Shown: positions 9,465-18,384 of the stretch, in pieces
How the letters are laid out: the number at the start of each line of letters is the position of its first letter
Position numbering within the stretch: position 1 is the first letter of the stretch
Assembly: GCF_047123305.1 (NCBI RefSeq)
Contig: NZ_CP138918.1
Location: forward strand, 3,038,001-3,102,000
Length of the DNA stretch: 64,000 bases
Reading direction: 5' to 3'
Source of the DNA: Thalassobius sp047123305
GTDB taxonomy: Bacteria; Pseudomonadota; Alphaproteobacteria; Rhodobacterales; Rhodobacteraceae
The notes under the pieces: model-generated
What the model saw: the letters and a program-made list of their open reading frames with translations, nothing else
Database searches by the model: none
Told to the model about the DNA's origin: nothing
Translations under genes and position numbers: made by a program

Positions 9465-10967
9465 ATGAGCTTTACCCTTGCCATTGTGGGCCGTCCCAAC
9501 GTTGGGAAATCCACACTTTTCAACCGCTTAGTCGGCAAAAAACTGGCTTTGGTCGATGACCAGCCGGGGGTGACCCGTGACCTGCGCGAAGGCGATGCCC
9601 GTCTGGGCCACCTGCGATTCACCATCATCGACACCGCCGGCCTGGAAGAGGCCACCGACGACAGCCTGCAGGGCCGGATGCGCCGCCTGACAGAGCGGGC
9701 GGTGGATATGGCGGATGTCTGCCTCTTTATGGTCGATGCCCGCACCGGCATCACGCCCACCGATGAAATGTTTGCAGATATCCTGCGCAAACGCGCCGAT
9801 AAGGTGATCCTTGCTGCCAACAAGGCCGAGGGCAAAGCGGGCGACGCCGGTGTGATCGAGGCCTATAGCCTTGGCCTTGGCGAACCGCTGCGCCTTTCGG
9901 GCGAACACGGCGAAGGCATGGGCGAGCTGATGCATATCCTGCAGCCTATCGCGGATGAGTTCGAAGAACGCGCCGCGCTGCACGCGCCTGAAACCGATGT
10001 CGACGTCGAAATGGACGACGACGAAGAAGAGGTGCTGGACGAACACGGCAACCCGATCACCTACCGTCTGCCGACCTTCGACAAACCGATGCAGATCGCC
10101 GTGGTGGGCCGCCCGAACGCAGGCAAATCCACCCTGATCAACAAGATCCTCGGTGAAGACCGCCTGCTGACCGGCCCCGAGGCCGGGATCACCCGTGACG
10201 CCATCTCTCTGACCATTGACTGGGGTGGCCTGCCGGTGCGGATCTGGGACACCGCCGGCATGCGCAAACGCGCCAAGGTGCAGGATAAGGTCGAAAAACT
10301 CTCGGTCTCTGATGGGCTGCGCGCAGTGAAATTCGCCGAGGTGGTGATTGTGCTCTTGGATGCCGCCATTCCCTTTGAACAGCAGGACCTGCGCATCGCC
10401 GATCTGGCGGAACGTGAAGGCCGCGCCGTGATCATCGCGGTGAACAAATGGGACATCGAGGACGAGAAACAGGACAAGCTGAAGGCGCTGAAGGAAAGCT
10501 TCGACCGCCTGCTGCCGCAGCTGCGCGGCGCGCCGCTGATCACCGTTTCCGCCAAAACCGGCCGCGGCCTCAACCGCCTGCAGGATGCGGTGGAACGGGC
10601 CTATGACGTCTGGAACCGCCGTGTCTCAACCGCGAAGCTGAACCGCTGGCTGACAGCGATGACCGAACAGCACCCGCCGCCGGCTCCGGCAGGCCGCCGC
10701 ATCAAGCTGCGCTATATGACCCAGGCCAAAACCCGCCCGCCGGGGTTTGTGGTCATGTGTTCGCTGCCAGAGAAGCTGCCTGACAGCTATTCCCGCTATC
10801 TTGTCAACGGCTTGCGCGAAGACTTCGACATGCCCGGCACGCCGATCCGCCTGACCATGCGCGGGCAGGGGGACAAGAACCCCTATAAGAACAAAAAAGA
10901 CAAAAAGCCCGGCGCGCTTGGCAAGCACCTGAACAAAAAACGCGGCCTACCCCGCGGTTCGCACTAA
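9465..10967 (+). CDS. der: Ribosome-associated GTPase Der (EngA)
   Basis: Essential double GTPase required for 50S ribosomal subunit maturation. It has two tandem G domains, each with its own P-loop (GRPNVGKST near the N-terminus, GRPNAGKST near residue 210), the switch motifs DTAGLEE and DTAGMRK, and NKAE/NKWD specificity motifs. A C-terminal KH-like domain is followed by a Lys/Arg-rich tail (NPYKNKKDKKPG). At 500 aa it is normal length. An acidic linker (EMDDDEEEVLDEHG) separates the domains. It is the last gene of the YfgM-like/bamB/der block and ends at a strong terminator. Confidence 0.98.
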   Translation: MSFTLAIVGRPNVGKSTLFNRLVGKKLALVDDQPGVTRDLREGDARLGHLRFTIIDTAGLEEATDDSLQGRMRRLTERAVDMADVCLFMVDARTGITPTDEMFADILRKRADKVILAANKAEGKAGDAGVIEAYSLGLGEPLRLSGEHGEGMGELMHILQPIADEFEERAALHAPETDVDVEMDDDEEEVLDEHGNPITYRLPTFDKPMQIAVVGRPNAGKSTLINKILGEDRLLTGPEAGITRDAISLTIDWGGLPVRIWDTAGMRKRAKVQDKVEKLSVSDGLRAVKFAEVVIVLLDAAIPFEQQDLRIADLAEREGRAVIIAVNKWDIEDEKQDKLKALKESFDRLLPQLRGAPLITVSAKTGRGLNRLQDAVERAYDVWNRRVSTAKLNRWLTAMTEQHPPPAPAGRRIKLRYMTQAKTRPPGFVVMCSLPEKLPDSYSRYLVNGLREDFDMPGTPIRLTMRGQGDKNPYKNKKDKKPGALGKHLNKKRGLPRGSH

Positions 10968-10980
10968 ACAAAATTCAATT

Positions 10981-11005
10981 GGGCGCCCTTCGGGGCGCTC
11001 TTTTT
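10981..11005 (+). terminator. Intrinsic terminator of der
   Basis: An 8-bp GC-rich stem closed by a TTCG tetraloop (GGGCGCCC-TTCG-GGGCGCTC) is followed directly by TTTTT, 14 bases after the der stop codon. Confidence 0.9.
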
Positions 11006-11010
11006 GTCTC

Positions 11011-11101
11011 GGACCTTCGGTCCTCGGGCATGCCTGCGGCGCGAGTATTTGGAGAACGTTGAAAGCGGCTTTCATCTTGCCGAAAATACTCTGGCGCGCA
11101 G
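11011..11101. repeat. Composite inverted pair of the dispersed ~26-nt repeat motif
   Basis: Between the convergent der and serS genes. A small hairpin (GGACC-TTC-GGTCC, 11011-11023) is followed by one motif copy on the plus strand (11040-11065, containing GAGTATTT and GTTGAAAG) and one on the minus strand (11069-11094, containing GAGTATTT and GATGAAAG). Their tails meet at GAAAGC/GGCTTTC, so the whole region can fold into one long imperfect hairpin. Related copies, all on the plus strand, lie at 16900, 34069 and 38261. Confidence 0.75.
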
Positions 11102-11107
11102 CGCCAC

Positions 11108-11130
11108 AAAAAAGGGGCCCAGCGGGCCCC
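11108..11130 (-). terminator. Intrinsic terminator of serS
   Basis: GGGGCCC-AGC-GGGCCCC stem (11114-11130); on the minus strand it is followed by TTTTTT (11113-11108). It lies 26 bases beyond the serS stop. Confidence 0.88.
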
Positions 11131-11156
11131 TTCAGCGTTTAGACTGTCTGGTCGGT

Positions 11157-12449
11157 TCAGACCAATGCACCCTCGGCGCTGAGTTTGGTTTTGCCACCCA
11201 GATAGGGGTGCAGCGCGGCGGGAAGGTTGACCGAGCCGTCTTCTTGCTGACCGTTCTCCAGCACCGCAATCAGGGCGCGCCCCACGGCCAGGCCGGAGCC
11301 ATTCAGCGTATGCACAAATTCAGGCTTGCCGCCGGCGGCGGGTTTGAACCGGGCGTTCATCCGGCGGGCCTGGAAATCCCCCGCGACCGAGACCGAGGAG
11401 ATCTCGCGGTATTTGTTTTGACCGGGCAGCCAAACCTCCAGATCGTGGGTTTTGATCATGCCAAAGCCCATATCACCCGAACATAGCACCACGGTGCGAT
11501 AGGGCAGGCCCAGTTTTTCCAGGATTGCCTCGGCGCAGCTGGTCATGCGGTCATGCTCTTCCATCGATTTCTCGGGGTGCACGATGGAAACCATTTCGAC
11601 CTTTTCAAACTGGTGCTGGCGCAGCATGCCCGAGGTGTCGCGGCCAGCGCTGCCCGCTTCCGAGCGGAAACACTGGGTGTGGGCGCAGAAACGCAGCGGC
11701 AGGCTGGCCTCCTCCACGGTTTCGCCGTTAACGATGTTGGTCAGTGTCACCTCAGCGGTTGGGACCAGCCACCAGCCGTCTTCGGTCTTGTAGCTGTCTT
11801 CGCCAAATTTCGGCAGCTGGCCGGTGCCATACATCATCTCTTCGCGCACCAGCACAGGGGTCCAGGTTTCCTGCAGCCCGTGTTCGTCGATATGGGTGTC
11901 CAGCATCATCTGCGCCAGCGCGCGGTGCACCCGGGCAACGCCTTTGGATAGGACCACAAAGCGCGAGCCCGAAAGCTTGGCGGCGGTTTCAAAGTCCATG
12001 CCCGGCTGCACACCTGACAGCTCAAAGTGTTCCTTTGGGGTAAAAGTGAACTCGCGCGGGGTGCCCCAGTGGCGCACCTCAACGTTGTCCTCTTCATCCG
12101 CGCCGTCAGGCACATCGGCGTGCAGGCCATTGGGCAGGCCCATCAGCAGGTCCGTGAGCTGGGCGTCCAGCTCCTTGGCTTCGGTCTGCATCGCGGCCAC
12201 TTCGGCCTTTTTCTCACCGACCAGAGCGCGCAGCCGTTCAAATTCGGTCTCGTCGCCCTTGGCTTTGGCAGCGCCAACCTCTTTGGCGGCCTTTTTCTGG
12301 TCCGACTGGGCGGTTTCTGCAGCCAGGATCTTGGCGCGGCGCGCTTCGTCCAGCTTTAGCACCTCTGATGACATCGGTGCGGCCCCCCGGCGGGCCAGAC
12401 CGGCGTCAAAGGCCTCTGGGTTTTCGCGGATCGCTTTGATGTCATGCAT
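11157..12449 (-). CDS. serS: Seryl-tRNA synthetase
   Basis: Class II aminoacyl-tRNA synthetase that charges tRNA-Ser with serine using ATP. The N-terminal antiparallel coiled-coil arm that grips tRNA (residues ~30-100, rich in Lys/Ala/Glu) is followed by the catalytic domain. Class II motifs are visible in LRFCAHTQCFRSEAGSAGRDTSGMLR (motif 2 region) and GSGLAVGRALIAVLEN (motif 3). At 430 aa it is standard length. The ATG at 12449 has AAAGGAGC upstream. It is a single-gene unit, convergent with der and divergent from yajC. Confidence 0.97.
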   Translation of the reverse strand: MHDIKAIRENPEAFDAGLARRGAAPMSSEVLKLDEARRAKILAAETAQSDQKKAAKEVGAAKAKGDETEFERLRALVGEKKAEVAAMQTEAKELDAQLTDLLMGLPNGLHADVPDGADEEDNVEVRHWGTPREFTFTPKEHFELSGVQPGMDFETAAKLSGSRFVVLSKGVARVHRALAQMMLDTHIDEHGLQETWTPVLVREEMMYGTGQLPKFGEDSYKTEDGWWLVPTAEVTLTNIVNGETVEEASLPLRFCAHTQCFRSEAGSAGRDTSGMLRQHQFEKVEMVSIVHPEKSMEEHDRMTSCAEAILEKLGLPYRTVVLCSGDMGFGMIKTHDLEVWLPGQNKYREISSVSVAGDFQARRMNARFKPAAGGKPEFVHTLNGSGLAVGRALIAVLENGQQEDGSVNLPAALHPYLGGKTKLSAEGALV

Positions 12450-12740
12450 GGGTTTGCTCCTTTAACCGGAATCATTCTTCAACTCCGGCGTTATTGCTGA
12501 TTTTCACCAAGGTGGAAAGCAATCATCGCGCCATCTTGGCGGGAACCATAGGGCCTGTGGATCGCCTGCATCTATGGACAAGCTGTCACCAAGCTGTCGC
12601 TTTGCCGCCCCAAGGCCTGCAAACCCGTGCAAAACCACCCGTCACTGCCGCAAGCCGCCTTGCAAAACACCGTTGGCGCACATAGGTTCCCTGCCAAATC
12701 GCGGGTGATCCCGCAGCACTTACAAAGGACAAGAAAGACA

Positions 12741-13025
12741 ATGGAAGCCTTCGGCCAGTTCATCCCCCTCATCCTCATCTTCGGCATCATGTATTTCCTG
12801 CTGATCCGTCCGCAGCAGAAGAAGATGAAAGAGCATCAAGGCATGGTGAACGCCCTGCGTCGCGGGGACAAGGTGATCACCCAGGGCGGGTTGATCGGCA
12901 AGGTTTCCAAGGTCAAAGACGACGCCAACGAGATCGAAGTTGAACTGGCCGAAGGTGTCAAGGTTCAGGTTGTGCGTTCGACCATCGCCTCGGTTGTCAG
13001 CAAGACCGAACCGGCCGAAGGCTGA
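12741..13025 (+). CDS. yajC: Preprotein translocase subunit YajC
   Basis: Small inner-membrane partner of SecDF in the holotranslocon. The single N-terminal transmembrane helix (FIPLILIFGIMYFLLIRPQQKK) ends in the family's RPQQKK motif, and a short basic/acidic cytoplasmic domain follows (HQGMVNALRRGDKVITQGGLIGKV). At 94 aa it is normal length. The ATG at 12741 was chosen over an upstream in-frame ATG because translation from there gives the conserved N-terminus and a purine-rich AAGAAAG lies upstream. It precedes secD, with a strong terminator between. Confidence 0.96.
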   Translation: MEAFGQFIPLILIFGIMYFLLIRPQQKKMKEHQGMVNALRRGDKVITQGGLIGKVSKVKDDANEIEVELAEGVKVQVVRSTIASVVSKTEPAEG

Positions 13026-13041
13026 TCCAACCCGGAAGACC

Positions 13042-13077
13042 GGCCCGTGGGTTCCGCCCGCGGGCCTTTTGTTTTTG
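13042..13077 (+). terminator. Terminator-like hairpin between yajC and secD
   Basis: A 10-bp stem (GGCCCGTGGG against CCCGCGGGCC, one G-U pair) with loop TTCCG is followed by TTTTGTTTTT. It ends only 14 bases before the secD start, so it may attenuate read-through from yajC into secDF. Confidence 0.8.
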
Positions 13078-13090
13078 AAAGCGAATTCAC

Positions 13091-14756
13091 ATGCTTCAGA
13101 TTGATTTATGGAAACGGGTTCTGATCTGGGCGGTCTGTGCGCTTGGCATCCTGTTTGCCATGCCGAACGGGTTTTACACCCGTGTCGAAACCCACAATGA
13201 CGCTACCGCCGCACTGGAGGCCGGGGCCTCTGGCAATGGTCTGGGAGAGCAGGCGGCACAATGGCCGTCGTTCCTGCCGTCCTCTCTGGTCAATCTGGGC
13301 CTGGACCTGCGCGGCGGCGCCCATCTGTTGGCCGAAGTTCAGGTCGCCGATGTCTATGAAAGCCGGCTCGAGGCCATGTGGCCGGAAGTGCGGGACCTCC
13401 TGCGTGAAGAGCGTGATGAGGTCGGCACCATCCGTCTGCAAAAGACCGACGGTCCCGAGCTGCGGGTGCGTCTGAACCAGAAACCTGAGATGGCCAGCCG
13501 TGCCGCCGAACTGGTGCGCGAACTGGCGCGCCCCGTGGTCAGCCTGACCGGCGCTGGTGCCACCGACATCGAAGTTTCGGTGGACGGCGCAGACATCGTT
13601 GTCACCCTCTCCGAGGCAGAACGTGTTGCCACAGATGAGCGCACCGTGGCGCAATCGCTGGAAATCATCCGTCGCCGGATCGACGAGGTTGGCACCCGTG
13701 AACCGACAATCCAGCGTCAGGGCGCGGACCGGATCCTTATTCAGGTGCCGGGCATTGGCTCGGCCTCTGAACTGAAAGCGATCATTGGCACCACGGCGCA
13801 GCTGACCTTCCAGCCGGTTGTCACCCGTACCTCCAACGCCGATATGCCGGCGGGCGCGGGCAATGAGTTGCTGCCGTCGCTGGACACCGAAGGGGAATAC
13901 TACATTCTGGAACAGGCCCCTGTGGTCACAGGCGATGAGCTGGTGGACGCGCAGCCTGCCTTTGATCAGAACGGCCGTCCTGCCGTGAACTTCCGGTTCA
14001 ACACTGCGGGCGCGCGCAAGTTTGGCGACTATACCGCTGAAAACATTGGCAACCCCTTTGCGATTGTTCTGGATGCTGAGGTCATTTCAGCCCCCGTCAT
14101 CCAGTCGCATATCCCGGGTGGATCTGGCATCATCACCGGTGACTTCACCGTGGAAGAAAGCACCAATCTGGCGGTTCTGCTGCGTGCGGGTGCATTGCCT
14201 GCGGGGCTGGAGTTCCTGGAAGAGCGGACCATTGGTCCGGAACTGGGCGCTGACAGCATCGAGGCGGGTAAGCTGGCCTGTATCGTGGCCTTCACCGCGG
14301 TGCTGATCTTTATGGTGCTGAGCTACGGCCTGTTTGGTCTGTTTGCCAATGTTGCATTGCTGATCAACGTGGCGCTGATCTTTGGCGCGCTAAGCCTTAT
14401 TGGTGGCACGCTGACCCTGCCGGGCATCGCCGGTATCGTTCTGACCATCGGCATGGCGGTGGACGCCAATGTGCTGGTGTTTGAACGGGTCCGCGAAGAG
14501 CTGCGCACCGCCAAAGGTCCGGCCCGCGCGATTGAGCTGGGCTATGACCGGGCGCTGTCGGCGATTATCGACGCCAACATCACAACTTTCATCATTGCTG
14601 TGATCCTTTTTGTCATGGGCTCTGGCCCGGTCAAAGGTTTTGCGATCACGCTGGGCCTCGGGATCATGACCTCGGTCTTCACCGCGATCTTCGTGACGCG
14701 GTTGCTGATCGTGATGTGGTTCGAACGTAAAACGCCCCAAAACCATCGAGGTCTGA
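13091..14756 (+). CDS. secD: Protein-export membrane protein SecD (frameshifted at its C-terminus)
   Basis: SecDF uses the proton gradient to pull secreted proteins out of SecYEG. An N-terminal helix is followed by the periplasmic P1 domain, the SecD signature LGLDLRGGAHLL (about residue 75) and the five-helix RND-like membrane block (GIAGIVLTIGMAVDANVLVFERVREEL). About 554 aa is expected. Near the end, one extra A in AAAA (14729-14732) shifts the frame. Removing it gives the ending ...WFERKRPKTIEV and a TGA at 14754-14756, two bases before the secF ATG. As written, the frame instead runs on into secF. Likely a base-call error; otherwise a SecD-SecF read-through. Confidence 0.9.
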
Positions 14757-14758
14757 TC

Positions 14759-15729
14759 ATGCGTCTGAGACTGTTTAACGAAGTCCCCAACTACGACTTC
14801 TTCCGCCTGCGCAAGCTGACCATGGGCCTGTCGATTGTGGCGGTCATCGCCTCGATCCTGGCCTGGCTGCTGATCGGCCTCAACTTCGGCATCGACTTCC
14901 GCGGTGGCACCACCATCCGGACGCAGGCCGAAACCTCTGTGGATGTGGGCGCCTATCGCGGGCGCGCTGGAACCGCTGGGGCTGGGCGATGTGTCCATCA
15001 CCGAAGTGTTCGATCCCTCGTTTGCCGAGGATGAACACGTCGCGATGATCCGCATTCAGGCCCAGGACGGGCAGGAAAGCGTCACCGAACAGGTGATCAC
15101 CAAGATCGAGACGGCCCTGAAGGCGGTGGATCCCACCATCACCTTCCCGCTGGTCGAATCCGTGGGCCCCAAGGTGTCGGGGGAGCTGATCCAGACCGCA
15201 ATCATCGCGGTTGCGGCGTCTCTGGCGGCGATCCTGTTCTACATCTGGCTGCGTTTTGAATGGCAGTTCTCGGTCGGGGCCGTGGCGGCACTGGCGCATG
15301 ACGTGATCCTGACCATCGGCATCTTCTCGGTGCTGCAGATCCGGTTTGAACTGGCCACCATCGCGGCCCTGCTGACCATCATCGGCTATTCGATCAACGA
15401 CACCGTGGTGATCTTTGACCGCCTGCGCGAAAACCTGATCAAGTATAAGGTGAAACCGCTGACCGAGCTGATGAACCTCACCGTGAACGAAACCCTGAGC
15501 CGGACCATCATGACCTCGGGCACCACGCTTCTGGCACTGATTGCGCTTCTGACGCTGGGTGGCGATGTTGATCCGCGGCTTTGTGTTTGCGATTACATGG
15601 GGTGTGATCGTCGGGACCTATTCGTCGGTCTATGTGGCGAAAAACGTGGTTTTGATGCTCGGCGTAAAACGCGACTGGTCCAAGCCGGACAACACCACAG
15701 GCAACCAGTTCGGGAACGTAGATGCCTGA
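14759..15729 (+). CDS. secF: Protein-export membrane protein SecF (two apparent frameshifts)
   Basis: SecD's partner subunit. From the ATG at 14759 the protein starts MRLRLFNEVPNYDFFRLRK, has one helix and then the SecF signature GLNFGIDFRGGTTI. An extra G in GGG (14960-14962) breaks the frame. The next frame continues with EPLGLGDVSITEVFDP, the periplasmic domain and the membrane block (LLTIIGYSINDTVVIFDRLREN). An extra T at 15568-15569 breaks it again; the last stretch IRGFVFAITWGVIVG...VKRDWSKPD ends at the TGA at 15727. All parts are present and conserved, so with the two bases removed the gene is complete (~323 aa). The stop overlaps the next gene's start by 8 bp. Confidence 0.88.
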
Positions 15730-16474
15730 CGCTTTGAGTGCAGTGCTGGCCTTTGACGGGCTGGCCTGGCTCTGTGCAGGGGTATTTTTGGCAGGGGCGG
15801 TGCGGGGCTTTTCAGGCTTCGGCGCCGCCCTTGTTTATATGCCCATTGCAGGCCAGTTCATGCCGCCGGTCTGGGCGCTGATTACCCTTGTGGTGATGGA
15901 GGTCTTTGGCCCGATCCCCAACCTGCCCAGTGCCTGGCGGGTGGCCGATCTGGGTCAGGTCAGCCGCATTGCGCTTGGCGGCGCGGTGGCGCTGCCGATC
16001 GGCCTGGCGGTGTTGCTTGCGGTGGAGCCTGAGGTGTTTCGCTACGCAGTGAGCGCCATTGCGCTGGCTGTGCCTTTCCTGCTGGTCAGCGGGCTGCGCC
16101 TGACCGGACCGATCACCCGTCCACTGCAATATGGCACCGGCGTGATGTCCGGCTTTATTGGCGGTGTGGCGGGGCTGCCGGGGCCGCCTGTAATCCTGCT
16201 TTATATGGCCTCCACCACGCCCGCGGCGGTGATCCGTGCCAATATCATGCTTTACCTGGTGGCGGTGGATCTGGCGCTGATCGCGATCCTGACGCTTCAG
16301 GGCGAAATGGTGCTGACCGCCGTGTGGCTGGGGCTGTTTCTGGCGATTCCGAATCTGCTGGGAAATCTGGCCGGAGCCGCTATGTTCCGTCCCGAACGCC
16401 AGCGGCTTTACCGCATCTTTGGCTACGGGGTGATGATCGCCGTGGGCCTCAGCGGATTGCCAATATGGGACTGA
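15722..16474 (+). CDS. TauE/SafE (TSUP)-family membrane transporter (250 aa)
   Basis: Integral membrane protein of the sulfite exporter TauE/SafE family (anion and sulfonate-related transport). Eight or so hydrophobic helices can be followed. The first family repeat begins AGAVRGFSGFGAALVYMPIAGQFM, and the second carries MSGFIGGVAGLPGPPVILLYMAS, the matching half-repeat. The ATG overlaps the end of secF by 8 bp, so it is probably co-transcribed with secDF. Many alphaproteobacteria carry such a gene without a known substrate. Confidence 0.88.
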   Translation: MPDALSAVLAFDGLAWLCAGVFLAGAVRGFSGFGAALVYMPIAGQFMPPVWALITLVVMEVFGPIPNLPSAWRVADLGQVSRIALGGAVALPIGLAVLLAVEPEVFRYAVSAIALAVPFLLVSGLRLTGPITRPLQYGTGVMSGFIGGVAGLPGPPVILLYMASTTPAAVIRANIMLYLVAVDLALIAILTLQGEMVLTAVWLGLFLAIPNLLGNLAGAAMFRPERQRLYRIFGYGVMIAVGLSGLPIWD

Positions 16475-16498
16475 CCCTGCCACCTGAGGAGGCCCGCC

Positions 16499-16852
16499 AT
16501 GCAGCTGAACGAAGTGAAGTTTGACGACGCCGTGCCGGTTGATGGCTATGGTCCCGGCTTTTTCCGCATTGGCGGCGAGGTGCTGCAGGGGGCAGTGATC
16601 GTAACCGAAAAACAGGCCCGCCAATGGGCGGGTCTGGAAGACCCGGACGCCCTGAAGGCCCTGGCGGCTGAGGCGGATGTGATTTTTGTCGGGATGGGGG
16701 CGGAAGTTGCGTTTCTGCCCAAAGCCTTGCGTGAAGAGCTTGACGCGATGGGGGTAGGGGTCGAGGTGATGTCCTCCCCTTCGGCCTGCCGGACTTACAA
16801 CGTGCTGATCTCGGAAGGGCGGCGCGTGGCCCTGGCGGCGCTGCCTGTTTGA
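16499..16852 (+). CDS. Mth938-like (DUF498) domain protein (117 aa)
   Basis: Small cytoplasmic protein of the Mth938/NDUFAF3 fold. The family pattern is visible as GYGPGFFRIGGEVLQGAVIVTEKQARQW, then VIFVGMGAEVAFLPKALREEL and MSSPSACRTYNVLISEGRRVALAALPV. Members are linked to respiratory complex I assembly in mitochondria; the bacterial role is not settled. GAGGAGG lies eight bases before the ATG. It follows the TauE-like gene by 24 bases and probably closes the yajC-secDF transcription unit. The secDF/Mth938-like/ccm order is common in roseobacters (from memory). Confidence 0.85.
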   Translation: MQLNEVKFDDAVPVDGYGPGFFRIGGEVLQGAVIVTEKQARQWAGLEDPDALKALAAEADVIFVGMGAEVAFLPKALREELDAMGVGVEVMSSPSACRTYNVLISEGRRVALAALPV

Positions 16853-16865
16853 GCCAGGGCGCATT

Positions 16866-16924
16866 GGGGGCTTTGCCCCGTCCGCCTGCAGCGGACTCCC
16901 CAGGATATTTTTGCCAAGAAGAAG
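16866..16924 (+). repeat. Dispersed repeat copy: two hairpins plus ~26-nt motif
   Basis: Directly after the Mth938-like gene. Hairpin 1 is GGGGC-TTT-GCCCC (16867-16879), hairpin 2 is GTCCGC-CTGCA-GCGGAC (16880-16896), and the motif CCAGGATATTT...CCAAGAAGAAG spans 16900-16924. The same three-part layout occurs at 34017-34094 and 38229-38286. Confidence 0.75.
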
Positions 16925-17021
16925 CCGGAAGACCCCCGCCGACTGATCGAAGTCAAACCCCCCGGTGCGAAAAGACGTTAAGGCGCTTTGCGAAGTGCGA
17001 ACAATGGGATAGGACAATTTC

Positions 17022-17639
17022 ATGGACTTGAATGTGTCAGATCTGACCGTGGCCCGTGGTGGCATTGCGGTGCTGGAAGGGGTGAGTTTTGCGGTGTCCG
17101 CCGGCGAGGCTCTTGTGCTGCGTGGGCCTAATGGGATTGGCAAGACCACCCTACTGCGCACGGTGGCCGGTTTGCAGCCGGCGGTGGCGGGGAGGGTCAA
17201 TCTGGACCGTGAACAGATGGCTTATGCCGGTCATGCCGATGGTATTAAGGCGCCGCTGACGGTGGCGGAGAACCTGACCTTCTGGGCCGCGGTCTTTGGC
17301 ACCGGTTCGATTGAGAACGCCTTACAGGCCTTTGATCTGGAACCGCTTTTGGATCGCCCCGCCGGGGCGCTTTCGGCGGGGCAGAAGCGGCGGCTGGGGC
17401 TGGCGCGAATGGTGGTGACGGGCCGACCTGTCTGGGTGATGGATGAACCCACCGTGTCGCTGGACGCCAGCGCGGTGAAACTGTTTGCCGAGGCTGTGCG
17501 CCGCCATCTGGCGGGCGGTGGTCTGGCCCTGTTGGCAACCCATATCGATTTGGGGCTGAGCGAGGCCCGTGTGCTGGAGGTGGGACCGTTCAAAGCCACG
17601 CCACCGGCCCTCGACGATTTTGACGGAGCGTTTCTGTGA
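17022..17639 (+). CDS. ccmA: Haem exporter ATP-binding protein CcmA
   Basis: ATPase of the CcmABCD complex, which releases haem-loaded CcmE for cytochrome c maturation. It contains the Walker A motif GPNGIGKTT (about residue 35), the ABC signature LSAGQKRRLGLARM, Walker B VWVMDEPTVSLD and the switch His in LLATHIDLG. At 205 aa it is typical. An AGGACAA sequence precedes the ATG. The stop overlaps the GTG start of ccmB, giving translational coupling. Confidence 0.96.
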   Translation: MDLNVSDLTVARGGIAVLEGVSFAVSAGEALVLRGPNGIGKTTLLRTVAGLQPAVAGRVNLDREQMAYAGHADGIKAPLTVAENLTFWAAVFGTGSIENALQAFDLEPLLDRPAGALSAGQKRRLGLARMVVTGRPVWVMDEPTVSLDASAVKLFAEAVRRHLAGGGLALLATHIDLGLSEARVLEVGPFKATPPALDDFDGAFL

Positions 17640-18292
17640 TTGCCCTTTTGATGCGTGATCTGCGGCTGGCCATTCGGGCGGGCGGAGGCTTTGGCCTAGG
17701 GCTGGCGTTTTTCCTGATTGTGGTGGTGCTGGTGCCCTTTGGGGTTGGGCCGAACTCGGGCCTGTTGAGCAAAATTGCACCGGGCATCCTGTGGCTGGGG
17801 GCCTTGCTGTCCTGCCTGTTGTCTTTGGACCGCATTCTGGCGCTCGATTGGGAAGATGGGTCCTTGGATCTGCTGGCCACTGCGCCACTGCCGCTGGAGG
17901 CGATTGTGACGGTGAAGGCCCTGGCACATTGGCTGACCACGGGGTTGCCGCTGGTGCTGGCAGCGCCGGTCTTTGGCCTGTTGCTGAACCTGCCTACGGC
18001 GGGATACGGGCCGTTGGTGATCTCGCTCCTGATCGGGACACCGGCGCTCAGTGTGATCGGCACCTTTGGCGCCGCACTGACGGTGGGGTTGAAACGGGGG
18101 GGGCTGTTGTTGAGCCTGCTGGTGCTGCCGCTTTATGTGCCGACGTTGATTTTCGGCGCGGAAATGGCGCGCCGCTCCATTGACGGGCTGGAGGCGACCA
18201 CGCCGCTGTTGATGCTGGCGGGGATCACCTGTGCGGTGATTGCGCTGCTGCCATTTGCCTCAGCGGCAGTGTTGCGGGTGAACCTTAGATAG
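17636..18292 (+). CDS. ccmB: Haem exporter membrane protein CcmB
   Basis: Membrane subunit of the cytochrome c maturation ABC complex. There are about six hydrophobic helices. The N-terminus (ALLMRDLRLAIRAGGGFGLGLAFFLIVVVLVPFGVGPN) and the central SLDRILALDWEDGSLDLLATAPLPLEAIVTVKALAHW are family hallmarks. It starts at the GTG at 17636, overlapping the ccmA stop. At 218 aa it is normal length. A 92-base gap with its own AGGAGAGGG ribosome-binding site separates it from ccmC. Confidence 0.95.
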   Translation: MIALLMRDLRLAIRAGGGFGLGLAFFLIVVVLVPFGVGPNSGLLSKIAPGILWLGALLSCLLSLDRILALDWEDGSLDLLATAPLPLEAIVTVKALAHWLTTGLPLVLAAPVFGLLLNLPTAGYGPLVISLLIGTPALSVIGTFGAALTVGLKRGGLLLSLLVLPLYVPTLIFGAEMARRSIDGLEATTPLLMLAGITCAVIALLPFASAAVLRVNLR

Positions 18293-18384
18293 GACACACC
18301 TGCGGGGCGGCGGTGTCGCGGCAGGTGACGGGGATGTGAAAGACGCGCTCTTGCAATGGGCGCGAGGACGGATAGGAGAGGGAC

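Noticed and set aside
14759..15034. A genuine single-chain SecD-SecF fusion
   Set aside because: The fused frame fails after about 70 SecF residues, and one-base corrections give normal separate proteins.
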